Of a DNA stretch of 22,234 bases, positions 7,486 to 14,548 are shown one piece after another. Position 1 is the first letter of the stretch. Every line of letters starts with the position of its first letter. The notes beneath the pieces are model-generated. The model was not told the origin of the DNA. It did not search any database and saw only the letters and a program-made list of their open reading frames with translations. The stretch comes from Hungatella sp. UBA3147 (GTDB lineage Bacteria > Bacillota > Clostridia > Lachnospirales > Lachnospiraceae): contig DEYX01000118.1 in NCBI GenBank assembly GCA_002365025.1, positions 1 through 22,234 of the forward strand. The letters run 5' to 3'. The position numbers and the translations under genes are program-made.

Positions 7486-8250
7486 ATGCTATCACAGCAA
7501 AGGCTTTATCATATCATGAGTATTGTAAAAGAACAGTCTTTTGTAACCATAAAGGAACTGATGGAACAGTTAAATGTGTCAAAATCCACGGTAACCCGGG
7601 ATTTGATTGAACTGGAGGAACAGGGGCTGGTCAGCAGGGAGCGGGGGGGAGCTATGTGCAGAGAGGTTTCTTCTACACTGACGGTATTCAACGAAGTTCC
7701 TACCGTGAACAAGGAGAGTCTGTGTGCGGAGGCAAAGGAGATTGTCTGCCAGCGGGCTGTTACGAATGTAAAGGACGGAGACTGCGTTTATGTGGACTCC
7801 GGCACCACCCCTGTTTACCTGCTGCCGCAGCTGCTTGCGCACCATGTGAAAATTGTAACTCCAAGCATTTACTTAATCAAGAAGATTCCCATTACGTACA
7901 AAGGGGATATCTATCTGCTGGGTGGTCGTTTTTCACCAGATTATGATCTGAGTACAGGATCCATGGCTGTGGATATGATTCGGAATTTTAATTTTGACCA
8001 TGCTTTTTTCAGTACCAACGGGGTTAATATGGAAAGCGGTGAGGTTTACATTTTCGATATGGAAATTGGGACGATGAAAAAGGAGATCATGAAGAAGAGC
8101 CAGAACAATCATCTCCTGATCGATGACTCCAAGTATCATATTAAGGCAATGTTCTCATGGGCAAGTCTGGAGGATTTTACAAACGTGTATGTCAATCGTC
8201 TCCCTGACACAGGTGAGGCACCGGATAATTTTACCGTTTGTCTCAGTTAG
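7486..8250 (+). CDS. DeoR/GlpR-family transcriptional regulator
   Basis: This 254-residue cytosolic regulator has an N-terminal winged HTH ('IKELMEQLNVSKSTVTRDL', residues about 24-42, then the wing 'GLVSRERGGA') and the C-terminal DeoR sugar-phosphate-binding domain. The latter shows the phosphate-loop-like 'VYVDSGTTPVYLLPQL' (about 101-116), the 'LLGGRFSPDYDLSTG' strand-loop and 'LIDDSKYHIKAMFSWASLEDF'. Members of this family usually repress sugar operons and are released by a phosphorylated intermediate. Position right after a PTS gene suggests that it senses the PTS product or a derivative and controls 5282-5310; the decamers there are the candidate site. The start ATG has an excellent AAGGAGGTG. 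A terminator follows, which separates it from the glycyl radical enzyme operon. Confidence 0.93.
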   Translation: MLSQQRLYHIMSIVKEQSFVTIKELMEQLNVSKSTVTRDLIELEEQGLVSRERGGAMCREVSSTLTVFNEVPTVNKESLCAEAKEIVCQRAVTNVKDGDCVYVDSGTTPVYLLPQLLAHHVKIVTPSIYLIKKIPITYKGDIYLLGGRFSPDYDLSTGSMAVDMIRNFNFDHAFFSTNGVNMESGEVYIFDMEIGTMKKEIMKKSQNNHLLIDDSKYHIKAMFSWASLEDFTNVYVNRLPDTGEAPDNFTVCLS

Positions 8251-8267
8251 AATACATTGGAGGAAAA

Positions 8268-8296
8268 GGGGACGCAGTTAAGCGCCCTCTTTTTTT
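8268..8296 (+). terminator. Intrinsic terminator after the DeoR-family gene
   Basis: GGGG-A-CGC and GCG-CCC pair around the loop AGTTAA with one bulged A, and seven T residues (8290-8296) follow. It lies 18 bases after the stop codon. Stem strength is modest. Confidence 0.65.
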
Positions 8297-8405
8297 CACT
8301 AAAAGTGCAGGACCGGAACAGGGCTGCAGAACGGGGCAGTAAGAGGAAAGCTAAGGAACATAAGTGATTTTTCAAGTAATATTCGATAGAGGAGGAGACT
8401 CTGCA

Positions 8406-10676
8406 GTGAAAAAGAAAATTAACATTGACGGCGCTCAGAACGTAGAGGTGTCTATCCCAATACCCAGTGAAAAAACACCGCGGGAGCAGTTGTCTATTAT
8501 GGAAGCCTATACAGAGGCGCATAGAAACAGTGAGGGACTGGATAAGGCGAGAAGAGAGATTGATTGCCTGAAATCAATATACCCGGTTCTCTTCCGTTCG
8601 ATTGAAAGTGATGATCTGCTGGCAGGCAGACTTGATTTTTTGCCCATTGGCTTTGGCAGTGTAACAAGCATCGGAGGCGTAGGCCATTACTGCGTATTCC
8701 ATAAGCTGAGGGCATTTAAAGAAACGCTGTCGACCGAAGAAGAAAAAGCAAGAGTTGATACGCTTTATGATTACTGGCAGGAACACGATACGAAAGCAAT
8801 TTACTGTCAGGAAGTATTGACAGAGGATACCGTGGGAAGGTTTATCGATTGCTCCTATCCTCTGATGGCAACAGCCAGGTTGTCGGGTATGATGTTGAAT
8901 TATAAAAAGCTGATGGAATATGGAGTGGAAGGCTTAAAAGAACTGATCGGTTCAAAAGAACAGAATGAATTCCTGGAATGCAGTTATGAAAGCCTTTGTC
9001 TTTTGCAGGAGGTAATGGAACGTCAGATGGAGCTGGTGAGGGAAGCAAGAACCGGTGCAGACCAGTCCCGTTTGATAGATTTGGAACTAATGGAAAATGA
9101 CTTGCGGTATATTAAGAAGAACAAACCCCGCACGTTTCACCAGGCTTTGCAGTTGTTTTGGATTTACGCCCTTTGTGCCGGAGTAATTAACTATGGGCGG
9201 CTGGATGACGTGCTGGGACCATTTTTACAGAATGATCTGGATCATGGTTTGATTGATGAAGAAGAGTCTTACCGGTATCTGAAATCCTTGTGGAAGATGA
9301 TTGAGAACAGGCGTACCACGGTTAACGGGCGTATTATAGTAGGCGGTGCAGGTCGGGAACATCCGAAAGAAGCAGATACATTTGCCCGCATCTGTATGAG
9401 GGTGTGCAAGGACACTCGTTATGTAGAACCCCAGTTTACTCTGCGCTTTAGCAAGGATACCCCAGAGTATATAATGGATATGGCCTATGATTGTATCGGA
9501 AGCGGTGCTACTTATCCGACTTTATACAATGATGATGTGAATGTACCTGCTGTTATGTATTCCATGCGTGTGAATCGGGAGACCGCTGAACAGTACGTTC
9601 CATTTGGATGCGGTGAATTTGTCATTCAGGGTAAGAGTGTAGGGACACCGAATATTTTACTGAACCTTTTAAAAATCCTTAATATCACCTTAAATGGCGG
9701 AATAGACCCTACGGACGGGAAAAGAAAAAGCGGACCCGTGGAGATTCCGGAATGTTCCCAATTCAAAACCTATGACGAACTGTTTGATAAATATAAGGAG
9801 TTGTTGAATTATTACTTTGATTTAAGCATACAGGCTCAATACCGTTCTTACGAGATCATGAATGAAAAAGTCTCCTTTTTGTTTACTTCTGTTTTAATGG
9901 ATGATTGTATCAATAGAGGGAAAGCAGTGCTGGATGGAGGAGTGGAAATCCTTGGCGGAACCAATGAAACATACGGTAACATCAATTCCAGCGATTCACT
10001 CTGGGCGATTAAAAAGCTGGTGTATATCGATAAAAAATATAGTCTCAGTGAATTGCACCAGGCACAGCTAGCCAATTTTGAAGGATATGAGAGGATTCGA
10101 AAAGATTTATTGGATCAGGATAAATACGGCAATGACAAAACGGGATGCGATAATCTGGCAAATGATTTATTTGAATTTGTAGCCAAAGGGATCCGTCAGA
10201 AGGGGATTGATTATGGCATGGGATATTTTCTGATTGTTATATCAAATAACCAGACAAATACAGATTGGGGCCATGGGACATTTGCCAGCCTGGACGGAAG
10301 GAAAACAGGTGTTTATTTGAATCCAGCTAATAATCCCCAGGGTGGAGCAGCTAAAAACGGACCTACCGCCTGCTTGAATTCCCTGGTTAAGTTCCAGGCA
10401 AAATATCATGGGGGAAGCGTGCAGAATATCAAATTTACGCCTCGTATGTTCAATAAAGACAGAAAAAAAGTTAAGATGCTGTTTGATACATACTTTAAGA
10501 AAGGGGGCTGCCAGCTCATGGTAACGGTTGTGGACTATGGCGTTCTTGAGGATGCACAAAAGAATCCAGAGAATTATCCGGATTTAATTGTACGAGTGGC
10601 CGGTTACAGTGCGGTCTTTGTGAATCTGACAAAGGATATCCAGGAAGAATTGCTGAGCAGGGCATTGTATGATTAG
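8406..10676 (+). CDS. Glycyl radical enzyme of unknown substrate (PFL/diol-dehydratase superfamily)
   Basis: This 756-residue protein is a glycyl radical enzyme. Near the C-terminus the loop 'RVAGYSAVF' carries the radical-bearing Gly733, 24 residues from the end as usual. The active-site loop is 'VPFGCGEF': Cys402 would form the thiyl radical, and Glu404 matches the general base of the eliminase/dehydratase branch. Pyruvate formate-lyase has two adjacent cysteines and no such Glu, so annotation as formate acetyltransferase would be wrong. Characterised glycerol, choline, propanediol and hydroxyproline enzymes mostly read GCVE; the central Gly here is unusual. The length is nearer to PFL (about 760) than to most dehydratases (about 790-850). 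I choose GTG 8406, eight bases after GGAGGAG (8391-8397); earlier in-frame codons lack a site. It overlaps its activase by 8 bases. No microcompartment shell gene is in the window. The enzyme class is secure, the reaction is not. Confidence 0.9.
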   Translation: MKKKINIDGAQNVEVSIPIPSEKTPREQLSIMEAYTEAHRNSEGLDKARREIDCLKSIYPVLFRSIESDDLLAGRLDFLPIGFGSVTSIGGVGHYCVFHKLRAFKETLSTEEEKARVDTLYDYWQEHDTKAIYCQEVLTEDTVGRFIDCSYPLMATARLSGMMLNYKKLMEYGVEGLKELIGSKEQNEFLECSYESLCLLQEVMERQMELVREARTGADQSRLIDLELMENDLRYIKKNKPRTFHQALQLFWIYALCAGVINYGRLDDVLGPFLQNDLDHGLIDEEESYRYLKSLWKMIENRRTTVNGRIIVGGAGREHPKEADTFARICMRVCKDTRYVEPQFTLRFSKDTPEYIMDMAYDCIGSGATYPTLYNDDVNVPAVMYSMRVNRETAEQYVPFGCGEFVIQGKSVGTPNILLNLLKILNITLNGGIDPTDGKRKSGPVEIPECSQFKTYDELFDKYKELLNYYFDLSIQAQYRSYEIMNEKVSFLFTSVLMDDCINRGKAVLDGGVEILGGTNETYGNINSSDSLWAIKKLVYIDKKYSLSELHQAQLANFEGYERIRKDLLDQDKYGNDKTGCDNLANDLFEFVAKGIRQKGIDYGMGYFLIVISNNQTNTDWGHGTFASLDGRKTGVYLNPANNPQGGAAKNGPTACLNSLVKFQAKYHGGSVQNIKFTPRMFNKDRKKVKMLFDTYFKKGGCQLMVTVVDYGVLEDAQKNPENYPDLIVRVAGYSAVFVNLTKDIQEELLSRALYD

Positions 10677-11571
10677 AGTGACCAATATTGAACGCTTTGC
10701 GACCCATGACGGGCCGGGAATCCGTACCACCGTTTTCTTAAAAGGATGCCCCCTGTATTGTCCATGGTGCGCCAATCCAGAGACACAGACATCTTATCCG
10801 GAACTGTTATACAACGAGTCGAAGTGTATCGGGTGCCGTTCATGCGAAAAGGGTTGCGGGACTAAGGCTATTACCTTTGATGACAACGGAACGTTCCATT
10901 ATAACAGGAACTTATGTACCGATTGCCTGGCATGTGAGAAAAATTGTATGCAGGATGCAATTGAATTTTATGGAAAAGATATGGAACTGGATTTTATCAT
11001 GGAAGAAGTGATGAAGGATAAGGATTACTATGATAATTCCGACGGCGGGGGAATCACGGTCAGCGGAGGGGAGCCCTTTGTACAGCTGGAGGGTCTGATC
11101 GCCATTCTCAAAGCAAGTAAGGAAATGGGATTGAATACGGCAGTAGAAACTACAGGGAATTATTCTTTAAAAGCCCTGCAGGCTGCGGAACCCTATATCG
11201 CCCATTTTCTCTACGATTTTAAACATCTGGATGACGATGTGCTTAAAAGGGTTACCGGAGGAAATGGGAGACAGATTAAAGATAACCTGATATATCTGGT
11301 AGAGATGTGTCCGGATAAGCTAACGGTGCGCATGCCGATTATTCCTGGATTCAACTTTGATTCCTCATTAATAAAAAAGACTTTGGAATACTTACAGCAG
11401 CTGGGAGTTAAAAGCGTAAACCTTCTTCCTTATCATACACTTGGAAAGGCGAAATACGAGAAATTGGGGAGAGTTTACCAAATGACTGATAAAATGCTTC
11501 ATGAAGAAGATTTAGAGGAATATCACCAATATGCATTGAAGATTGGGTTGGAATCCAGAATCGGAGGATAG
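10669..11571 (+). CDS. Glycyl radical enzyme activase (radical SAM, two extra Fe-S clusters)
   Basis: This 300-residue radical-SAM protein abstracts hydrogen from the glycine of its partner enzyme. The radical-SAM motif Cys27-x3-Cys31-x2-Cys34 lies in 'GCPLYCPWCANPE', and the SAM-binding 'TVSGGEPF' includes Gly133-Gly134-Glu135. Two ferredoxin-type CxxCxxCxxxC sets (Cys53/56/59/63 and Cys83/86/89/93) form an inserted domain. Such an insert is found in activases of the dehydratase, decarboxylase and lyase branch and is absent from the short PFL activase, which supports a non-PFL assignment for the partner. 'FATHDGPGIRTTVFLKGC' is the typical N-terminus. The ATG overlaps the partner's stop by 8 bases, so synthesis is translationally coupled. 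A hairpin follows the stop codon. Confidence 0.95.
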   Translation: MIRVTNIERFATHDGPGIRTTVFLKGCPLYCPWCANPETQTSYPELLYNESKCIGCRSCEKGCGTKAITFDDNGTFHYNRNLCTDCLACEKNCMQDAIEFYGKDMELDFIMEEVMKDKDYYDNSDGGGITVSGGEPFVQLEGLIAILKASKEMGLNTAVETTGNYSLKALQAAEPYIAHFLYDFKHLDDDVLKRVTGGNGRQIKDNLIYLVEMCPDKLTVRMPIIPGFNFDSSLIKKTLEYLQQLGVKSVNLLPYHTLGKAKYEKLGRVYQMTDKMLHEEDLEEYHQYALKIGLESRIGG

Positions 11572-11580
11572 AAGCTAAAA

Positions 11581-11613
11581 ACAGGAAGGAACGTGATAAG
11601 AGGTCCTTCCTGT
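11581..11613 (+). repeat. Perfect 10-bp inverted repeat after the activase gene
   Basis: ACAGGAAGGA (11581-11590) pairs exactly with 11604-11613 around a 13-base loop, 9 bases after the activase stop codon. It is not followed by T residues on the plus strand, so it may be a 3'-end stabiliser or a factor-dependent terminator. On the minus strand a TTTTT run does follow, but no minus-strand gene reads into it. Confidence 0.55.
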
Positions 11614-11642
11614 GGATAACTATGGTAATTTATGACAGAAAG

Positions 11643-11670
11643 TTATGAACACGTAGGTGTGGCATATAAT
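11643..11670 (+). promoter_or_regulatory. Candidate promoter of the LysM-GH18 gene
   Basis: TATAAT at 11665-11670 is a perfect -10 for sigma-A, with a weak TTATGA (11643-11648) 16 bases upstream. The same bases read as CATA-N3-TA (11663-11671), the -10 pattern of mother-cell sporulation sigma factors, which fits the spore-type product, but I find no matching -35 element. Which factor is used cannot be settled from sequence alone. Confidence 0.45.
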
Positions 11671-11698
11671 AGAATTAATAAGATCAGCGAGGTAAGCC

Positions 11699-13015
11699 AT
11701 GATCATACATGTTGTCCAACCCGGTGATACCGTCTATTCAATATCAGAGCATTATAACATCCCTGTTGACAGATTAATATTGGAAAATGGATTAACAAAC
11801 CCTGGCAACCTGGCAGTAGGCCAAACGATTGTGATTGTTCAGCCTGAAACATTATATACGGTTAAGGCCGGTGATACATTGGAGAGCATTGCAAAGCAGC
11901 ATGATACTACGACAATGGAGTTATTAAGAAACAATCCATATCTTTCAGACAGAGAATTTTTGTACGAAGGTGAAACGATAGTTATAAGTTATCAAACGAA
12001 TAGAACAAGAACAATTACAACTATTGGTTATGCTTTTTCTTATATAGAAAGACCTATTTTAATAAAAACACTTCCTTTTTTAACTTTTCTGTCTATATTC
12101 AATTATAGGTTTACAACTGAAGGAGAAATTATCTTCAAAGCGGACGATACTGAACTTGTCAATCTGGCTAAAACTTATGGTGTTGCACCCCTGATGTTTG
12201 TTTCTACTTTATCGGAAGATGGATTAGTCGCTCCGGAAGTGACCAATCATATTTTAGATAATCCTTCTGTGCAGGATCTTGTTATTGATAACGCCCTTAA
12301 CATAATGAAAGCGAAAGGTTTTTGTGGTATTAATATATATGCTGAAAACATCACTTATGAGAACTTAAATAGCTTTGCAGAATATTTGAGAAGAGCCTCT
12401 GAGAAATTTCATTCAGAGGGTTATAAGATACTGATTACGATTACGCCTATTGCGAATATTGAGGCTCCAAATGTCAGTTTTGAAAAAATAGATTATGGAA
12501 AATTAACAGAATCTGTAGATGGAATTATATTCTCATCATATGACTGGGCATTGTCATATAGCTATCCAAATTCAATATTCCCGGTTAATGTTTTAAGAGA
12601 ATTGTTGGATTATGCAGTTAAAATTATTCCCCCTGAAAAAATTTTATTCGGAATCACCACTCTAGGTTATGATTGGGTACTACCTTATGTTCCTGGCGTC
12701 ACAGAAGCCGCTGCTATAAGTTATAATCGTGCGGTAGAAATAGCAGCGGAAAATAGTTTAACAATACAATTTAATATAGAAGCGCAGTCACCTTATTTCT
12801 TCTATACGGACAGTGATGAATCTCTGCATTTAGTATGGTTTAAAGATGCAAGAAGTTTTGACACAAGAGCCGGATTGGTAGAAGAATATGATCTCCAGGG
12901 TTTATCTATTTGGACGATTATGAGATTCAGTACCCAAATGTGGTTTATTATTAATACTCGATATTACATAGAGAGATTTACGGGGATTAACTGCCAATCG
13001 TGTGTGTTTGCTTAG
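11699..13015 (+). CDS. LysM-domain GH18 protein, spore-cortex-hydrolase-like (YaaH/SleL type)
   Basis: This 438-residue protein has two N-terminal LysM peptidoglycan-binding repeats (residues about 3-47, 'HVVQPGDTVYSISEHYNIP'; about 52-97, 'YTVKAGDTLESIAKQHDT') and a C-terminal GH18 barrel (about 107-430). This is the architecture of YaaH/SleL, coat- or cortex-associated N-acetylglucosaminidases that act in spore germination. As in that group there is no signal peptide. The catalytic segment reads 'GFCGINIYAENIT': Glu216 occupies the proton-donor place, but the Asp two residues before it in canonical GH18 (DxE, as in NIDFEN) is Tyr214. Activity may therefore be altered. The C-terminal barrel motif 'LQGLSIWTIMRF' is present. 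Its base composition is visibly richer in A+T than its neighbours. The ribosome-binding site (GAGGT) is weak. Role is by family; spore location is inference. Confidence 0.85.
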   Translation: MIIHVVQPGDTVYSISEHYNIPVDRLILENGLTNPGNLAVGQTIVIVQPETLYTVKAGDTLESIAKQHDTTTMELLRNNPYLSDREFLYEGETIVISYQTNRTRTITTIGYAFSYIERPILIKTLPFLTFLSIFNYRFTTEGEIIFKADDTELVNLAKTYGVAPLMFVSTLSEDGLVAPEVTNHILDNPSVQDLVIDNALNIMKAKGFCGINIYAENITYENLNSFAEYLRRASEKFHSEGYKILITITPIANIEAPNVSFEKIDYGKLTESVDGIIFSSYDWALSYSYPNSIFPVNVLRELLDYAVKIIPPEKILFGITTLGYDWVLPYVPGVTEAAAISYNRAVEIAAENSLTIQFNIEAQSPYFFYTDSDESLHLVWFKDARSFDTRAGLVEEYDLQGLSIWTIMRFSTQMWFIINTRYYIERFTGINCQSCVFA

Positions 13016-13051
13016 TATTATTCGGTAACACAGGTCGATACGGTTTAAATA

Positions 13052-13078
13052 AGACGATAGAATTATTCTCTATCGTCT
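13052..13078 (+). terminator. Hairpin between convergent LysM-GH18 and TetR genes
   Basis: AGACGATAGA (13052-13061) pairs exactly with 13069-13078 around a 7-base loop. The plus-strand tail is only CTTTC and the minus-strand tail is TATTT, so it could act weakly in both directions between the converging genes. Confidence 0.6.
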
Positions 13079-13136
13079 CTTTCGTGAGCGTCAAATGAAA
13101 AATTTTATGTGGCGCTGCTATTATAACCAGCCAATG

Positions 13137-13718
13137 CTATTTTCCCGCATTCAATCCTGCAAACGCATAAGCAATCAATTGTTCCACAAAAGCAGAATCT
13201 ACTGTTTCTCCAGTTATTAACAGCCGATAGAAAAGGGGGGCAAAAATCAAATCTATGCTTAGTTTAATGTCCAGATCCTTATTCAATTCCCCTCGTTCTA
13301 TTCCTCTCTCCAGAATGTGCTGTGAAATAAGCCGGCGGGGATTGAAATAGCGGTTACGGTATTCTATCGCCACATTTTCATCCGATTGCCCCTCTGCAAT
13401 CAGTTCTGTGATTACCTTCCCTTTTGAACTTGTAAGAAAGCTGGCAAGGTTACTTACCTGAACCAAAAGGTCTTCTTTTGCTGATCCGGTATCCGGCACT
13501 TCCAGCATTGATTCTGTAGCAGCAAAAAAACCGTCTAAGACAACAGCGGCCTTATTGGGCCACCATTTATATATGGTTGCTTTGCTGACCCCGGCTCTCT
13601 CGGCGATACCCTCAACAGTTATGGAACGAAAGCCATTTAAAAGCAGCAGGTCATACGAAGCAGTGAGTATTGCTTGTCTAGTTTTTTCGCTGCGAGGACG
13701 TCCTATCTTCTTATCCAT
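13137..13718 (-). CDS. TetR/AcrR-family transcriptional regulator
   Basis: This 193-residue repressor-type protein has an N-terminal TetR HTH ('RQAILTASYDLLLLNGFRSI', then 'IAERAGVSKATIYKWWPNKA', residues about 14-57) and an all-helical ligand-binding and dimerisation part. The C-terminal part ('IKLSIDLIFAPLFYRLLITGE') resembles the TetR C-terminal families that include regulators of drug or solvent efflux; the ligand cannot be told. The minus-strand start is preceded by AGGGAG, and about 40 bases further upstream lie a TATAAT box and a palindrome overlapping the start of transcription, which suggests autoregulation. No efflux or enzyme gene lies next to it: on one side is a converging hydrolase, on the other a gene remnant. 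It may therefore have lost its original target operon or act elsewhere. Confidence 0.93.
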   Translation of the reverse strand: MDKKIGRPRSEKTRQAILTASYDLLLLNGFRSITVEGIAERAGVSKATIYKWWPNKAAVVLDGFFAATESMLEVPDTGSAKEDLLVQVSNLASFLTSSKGKVITELIAEGQSDENVAIEYRNRYFNPRRLISQHILERGIERGELNKDLDIKLSIDLIFAPLFYRLLITGETVDSAFVEQLIAYAFAGLNAGK

Positions 13719-13731
13719 ATGATTCTCCCTA

Positions 13732-14217
13732 TTATTTTTCTCTGAAACAATTTAAAAACGCTGCGTTTATTATACCACATCTATTAAAAAAAAAAAGAGT
13801 TGACTGGTCATCATTAAAATCAGAGATCTGAAGAGTATCGTAAGAAAGATCTGCTTTCTGTTCCAGAGTGCCGTTTTGCAGTTCGTAAATATAAAGCTGG
13901 TTGTCATGGCCGGAATCGGACAATCCGCCGCCTAGGGTGACTTCCTGCGTCCCGTTGCCGTCTAAGTCAGCAAGGTCAAATGTATTAACGTCAATAAATC
14001 CGGTTTCCATATCCGCTTTTTTCTGCCAGGCTCCGTTTTCTTTTACCAGAAACATCATATGGACCTGACGGTTGTCCTTAGGGTCCCTATATAAGAGAAA
14101 GGCTTCCTGATTCCCATCCTTGTTTAGGTCTTCCATGTAAATGCTCTGTTTTTTCTCCGCTTTTTTTGGCGTCAGTAGTTCTGCTCCGGCAGGAAGAGAT
14201 TTTTGCTGTTGCGAATA
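13732..14217 (-). pseudogene. Remnant of an FG-GAP/VCBS-like repeat protein, truncated at both ends
   Basis: The minus-strand frame 14217 to 13732 encodes repeat-type sequence with calcium-binding-like Asp-rich loops: 'MEDLNKDGNQEAFLLYRD', 'FDLADLDGNGTQEVTLGGG' and 'LQISDFNDDQS'. These are FG-GAP/VCBS-like blades found in clostridial secreted lipoproteins. Homologous-looking sequence already runs upstream of the first ATG (14136), back to a stop codon at 14218-14220, without any start, signal peptide or lipobox. At the other end it stops making sense at about 13800, where an 11-A run begins and the frame continues only into the promoter of the TetR gene. So only an internal fragment survives (about 13800-14217). 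An alternative is a short expressed protein from ATG 14136, but no ribosome-binding site is evident there. Confidence 0.65.
13756..13774 (-). promoter_or_regulatory. TetR gene promoter (-10) with overlapping operator-like palindrome
   Basis: On the minus strand TATAAT (13774-13769) is followed immediately by AAACGC-A-GCGTTT (13768-13756), a perfect 6+1+6 palindrome that would cover the start of transcription. The -35 region is a T-run without a good match. Placement is typical of self-repressing TetR genes. The operator role is inferred. Confidence 0.55.
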
Positions 14218-14229
14218 CTACTGTAGTAT
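14215..14229. promoter_or_regulatory. BlaI/MecI-like palindromic operator
   Basis: ATACTAC-T-GTAGTAT is a perfect 7+1+7 palindrome. The TACTAC/GTAGTA arms resemble the TACA/TGTA-type sites bound by BlaI/MecI/CopY-family repressors. No such repressor is encoded in the window. It lies at the upstream edge of the truncated repeat-protein remnant. Confidence 0.45.
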
Positions 14230-14251
14230 AACTGATTTTTTCCATGAATGG

Positions 14252-14268
14252 GTTACAAAAAAGTTACA
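14252..14268 (+). promoter_or_regulatory. Tandem GTTACA boxes, response-regulator-like
   Basis: GTTACA occurs at 14252-14257 and again at 14263-14268, an 11-base repeat that places both boxes on the same helix face. OmpR/PhoB-family regulators bind such direct repeats. A loose promoter, TTACAG (14264-14269) with 17 bases to TTAAAC, would overlap the second box and read toward the small frame at 14390. Confidence 0.4.
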
Positions 14269-14389
14269 GTATTGTATGGAAAGAGATTAAACTTTTAAAT
14301 TATTGCGCCGAAGCGTGGGAAATGTATATTTAAGATCCAGGGGAAAAGAATATATACTGACATAGAAAGAGAGCAAGGAGGAAAATTGC

Positions 14390-14458
14390 TTGAAAACCCA
14401 GGATAGAATTACTAAAAAAATGAGAGATACGATATTTTATTTGGGTTATTTGTTGTAA
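14390..14458 (+). CDS. Possible 22-codon small protein or truncated N-terminus
   Basis: A TTG codon follows AAGGAGG (14375-14381) at a spacing of 8 bases and opens 22 codons ending at TAA 14456-14458. The peptide starts (M)KTQDRITKKMRD, is basic, and ends with the hydrophobic TIFYLGYLL. It could be a leader peptide, a small membrane-associated protein, or the surviving first codons of a deleted gene beside the truncated remnant upstream. I recognise no family. The strong ribosome-binding site is the main support; the non-ATG start and short length weigh against it. Confidence 0.35.
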   Translation: MKTQDRITKKMRDTIFYLGYLL

Positions 14459-14480
14459 AAAACACAGCACAAGGATGACC

Positions 14481-14509
14481 TTTACATTAAAATTACAATC
14501 CTATATTAT
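14481..14509 (+). promoter_or_regulatory. Sigma-A promoter of the PRD-regulator/ascorbate-type PTS operon
   Basis: TTTACA (14481-14486), a 17-base spacer and TATTAT (14504-14509) match the vegetative consensus. The predicted start near 14516 gives a leader of about 33 bases before the first gene of the operon. Confidence 0.65.
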
Positions 14510-14548
14510 AAAATTAACTAGTGGTTATTAAAAGAATGGAGTTAAGCT

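Larger units (their letters stand above)
14218..14548 (+). other. Intergenic region between the gene remnant and the PRD-regulator operon
   Basis: These 331 bases contain the end of the BlaI-like palindrome, a tandem GTTACA box (14252-14268), a possible 22-codon frame (14390-14458) and a sigma-A-type promoter for the PTS operon (14481-14509). The stretch 14280-14370 is A+T-rich with no element I can name. Confidence 0.6.

Noticed and set aside
8364..8405. Upstream extension of the glycyl radical enzyme
   Set aside because: The extra codons have no ATG, GTG or TTG with a ribosome-binding site; GGAGGAG at 8391-8397 fits GTG 8406.
8406..10676. Annotation of the glycyl radical enzyme as pyruvate formate-lyase
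   Set aside because: The active site lacks the adjacent Cys-Cys pair, has Glu404 like eliminases, and the partner activase has the two-cluster ferredoxin insert absent from PFL activase.
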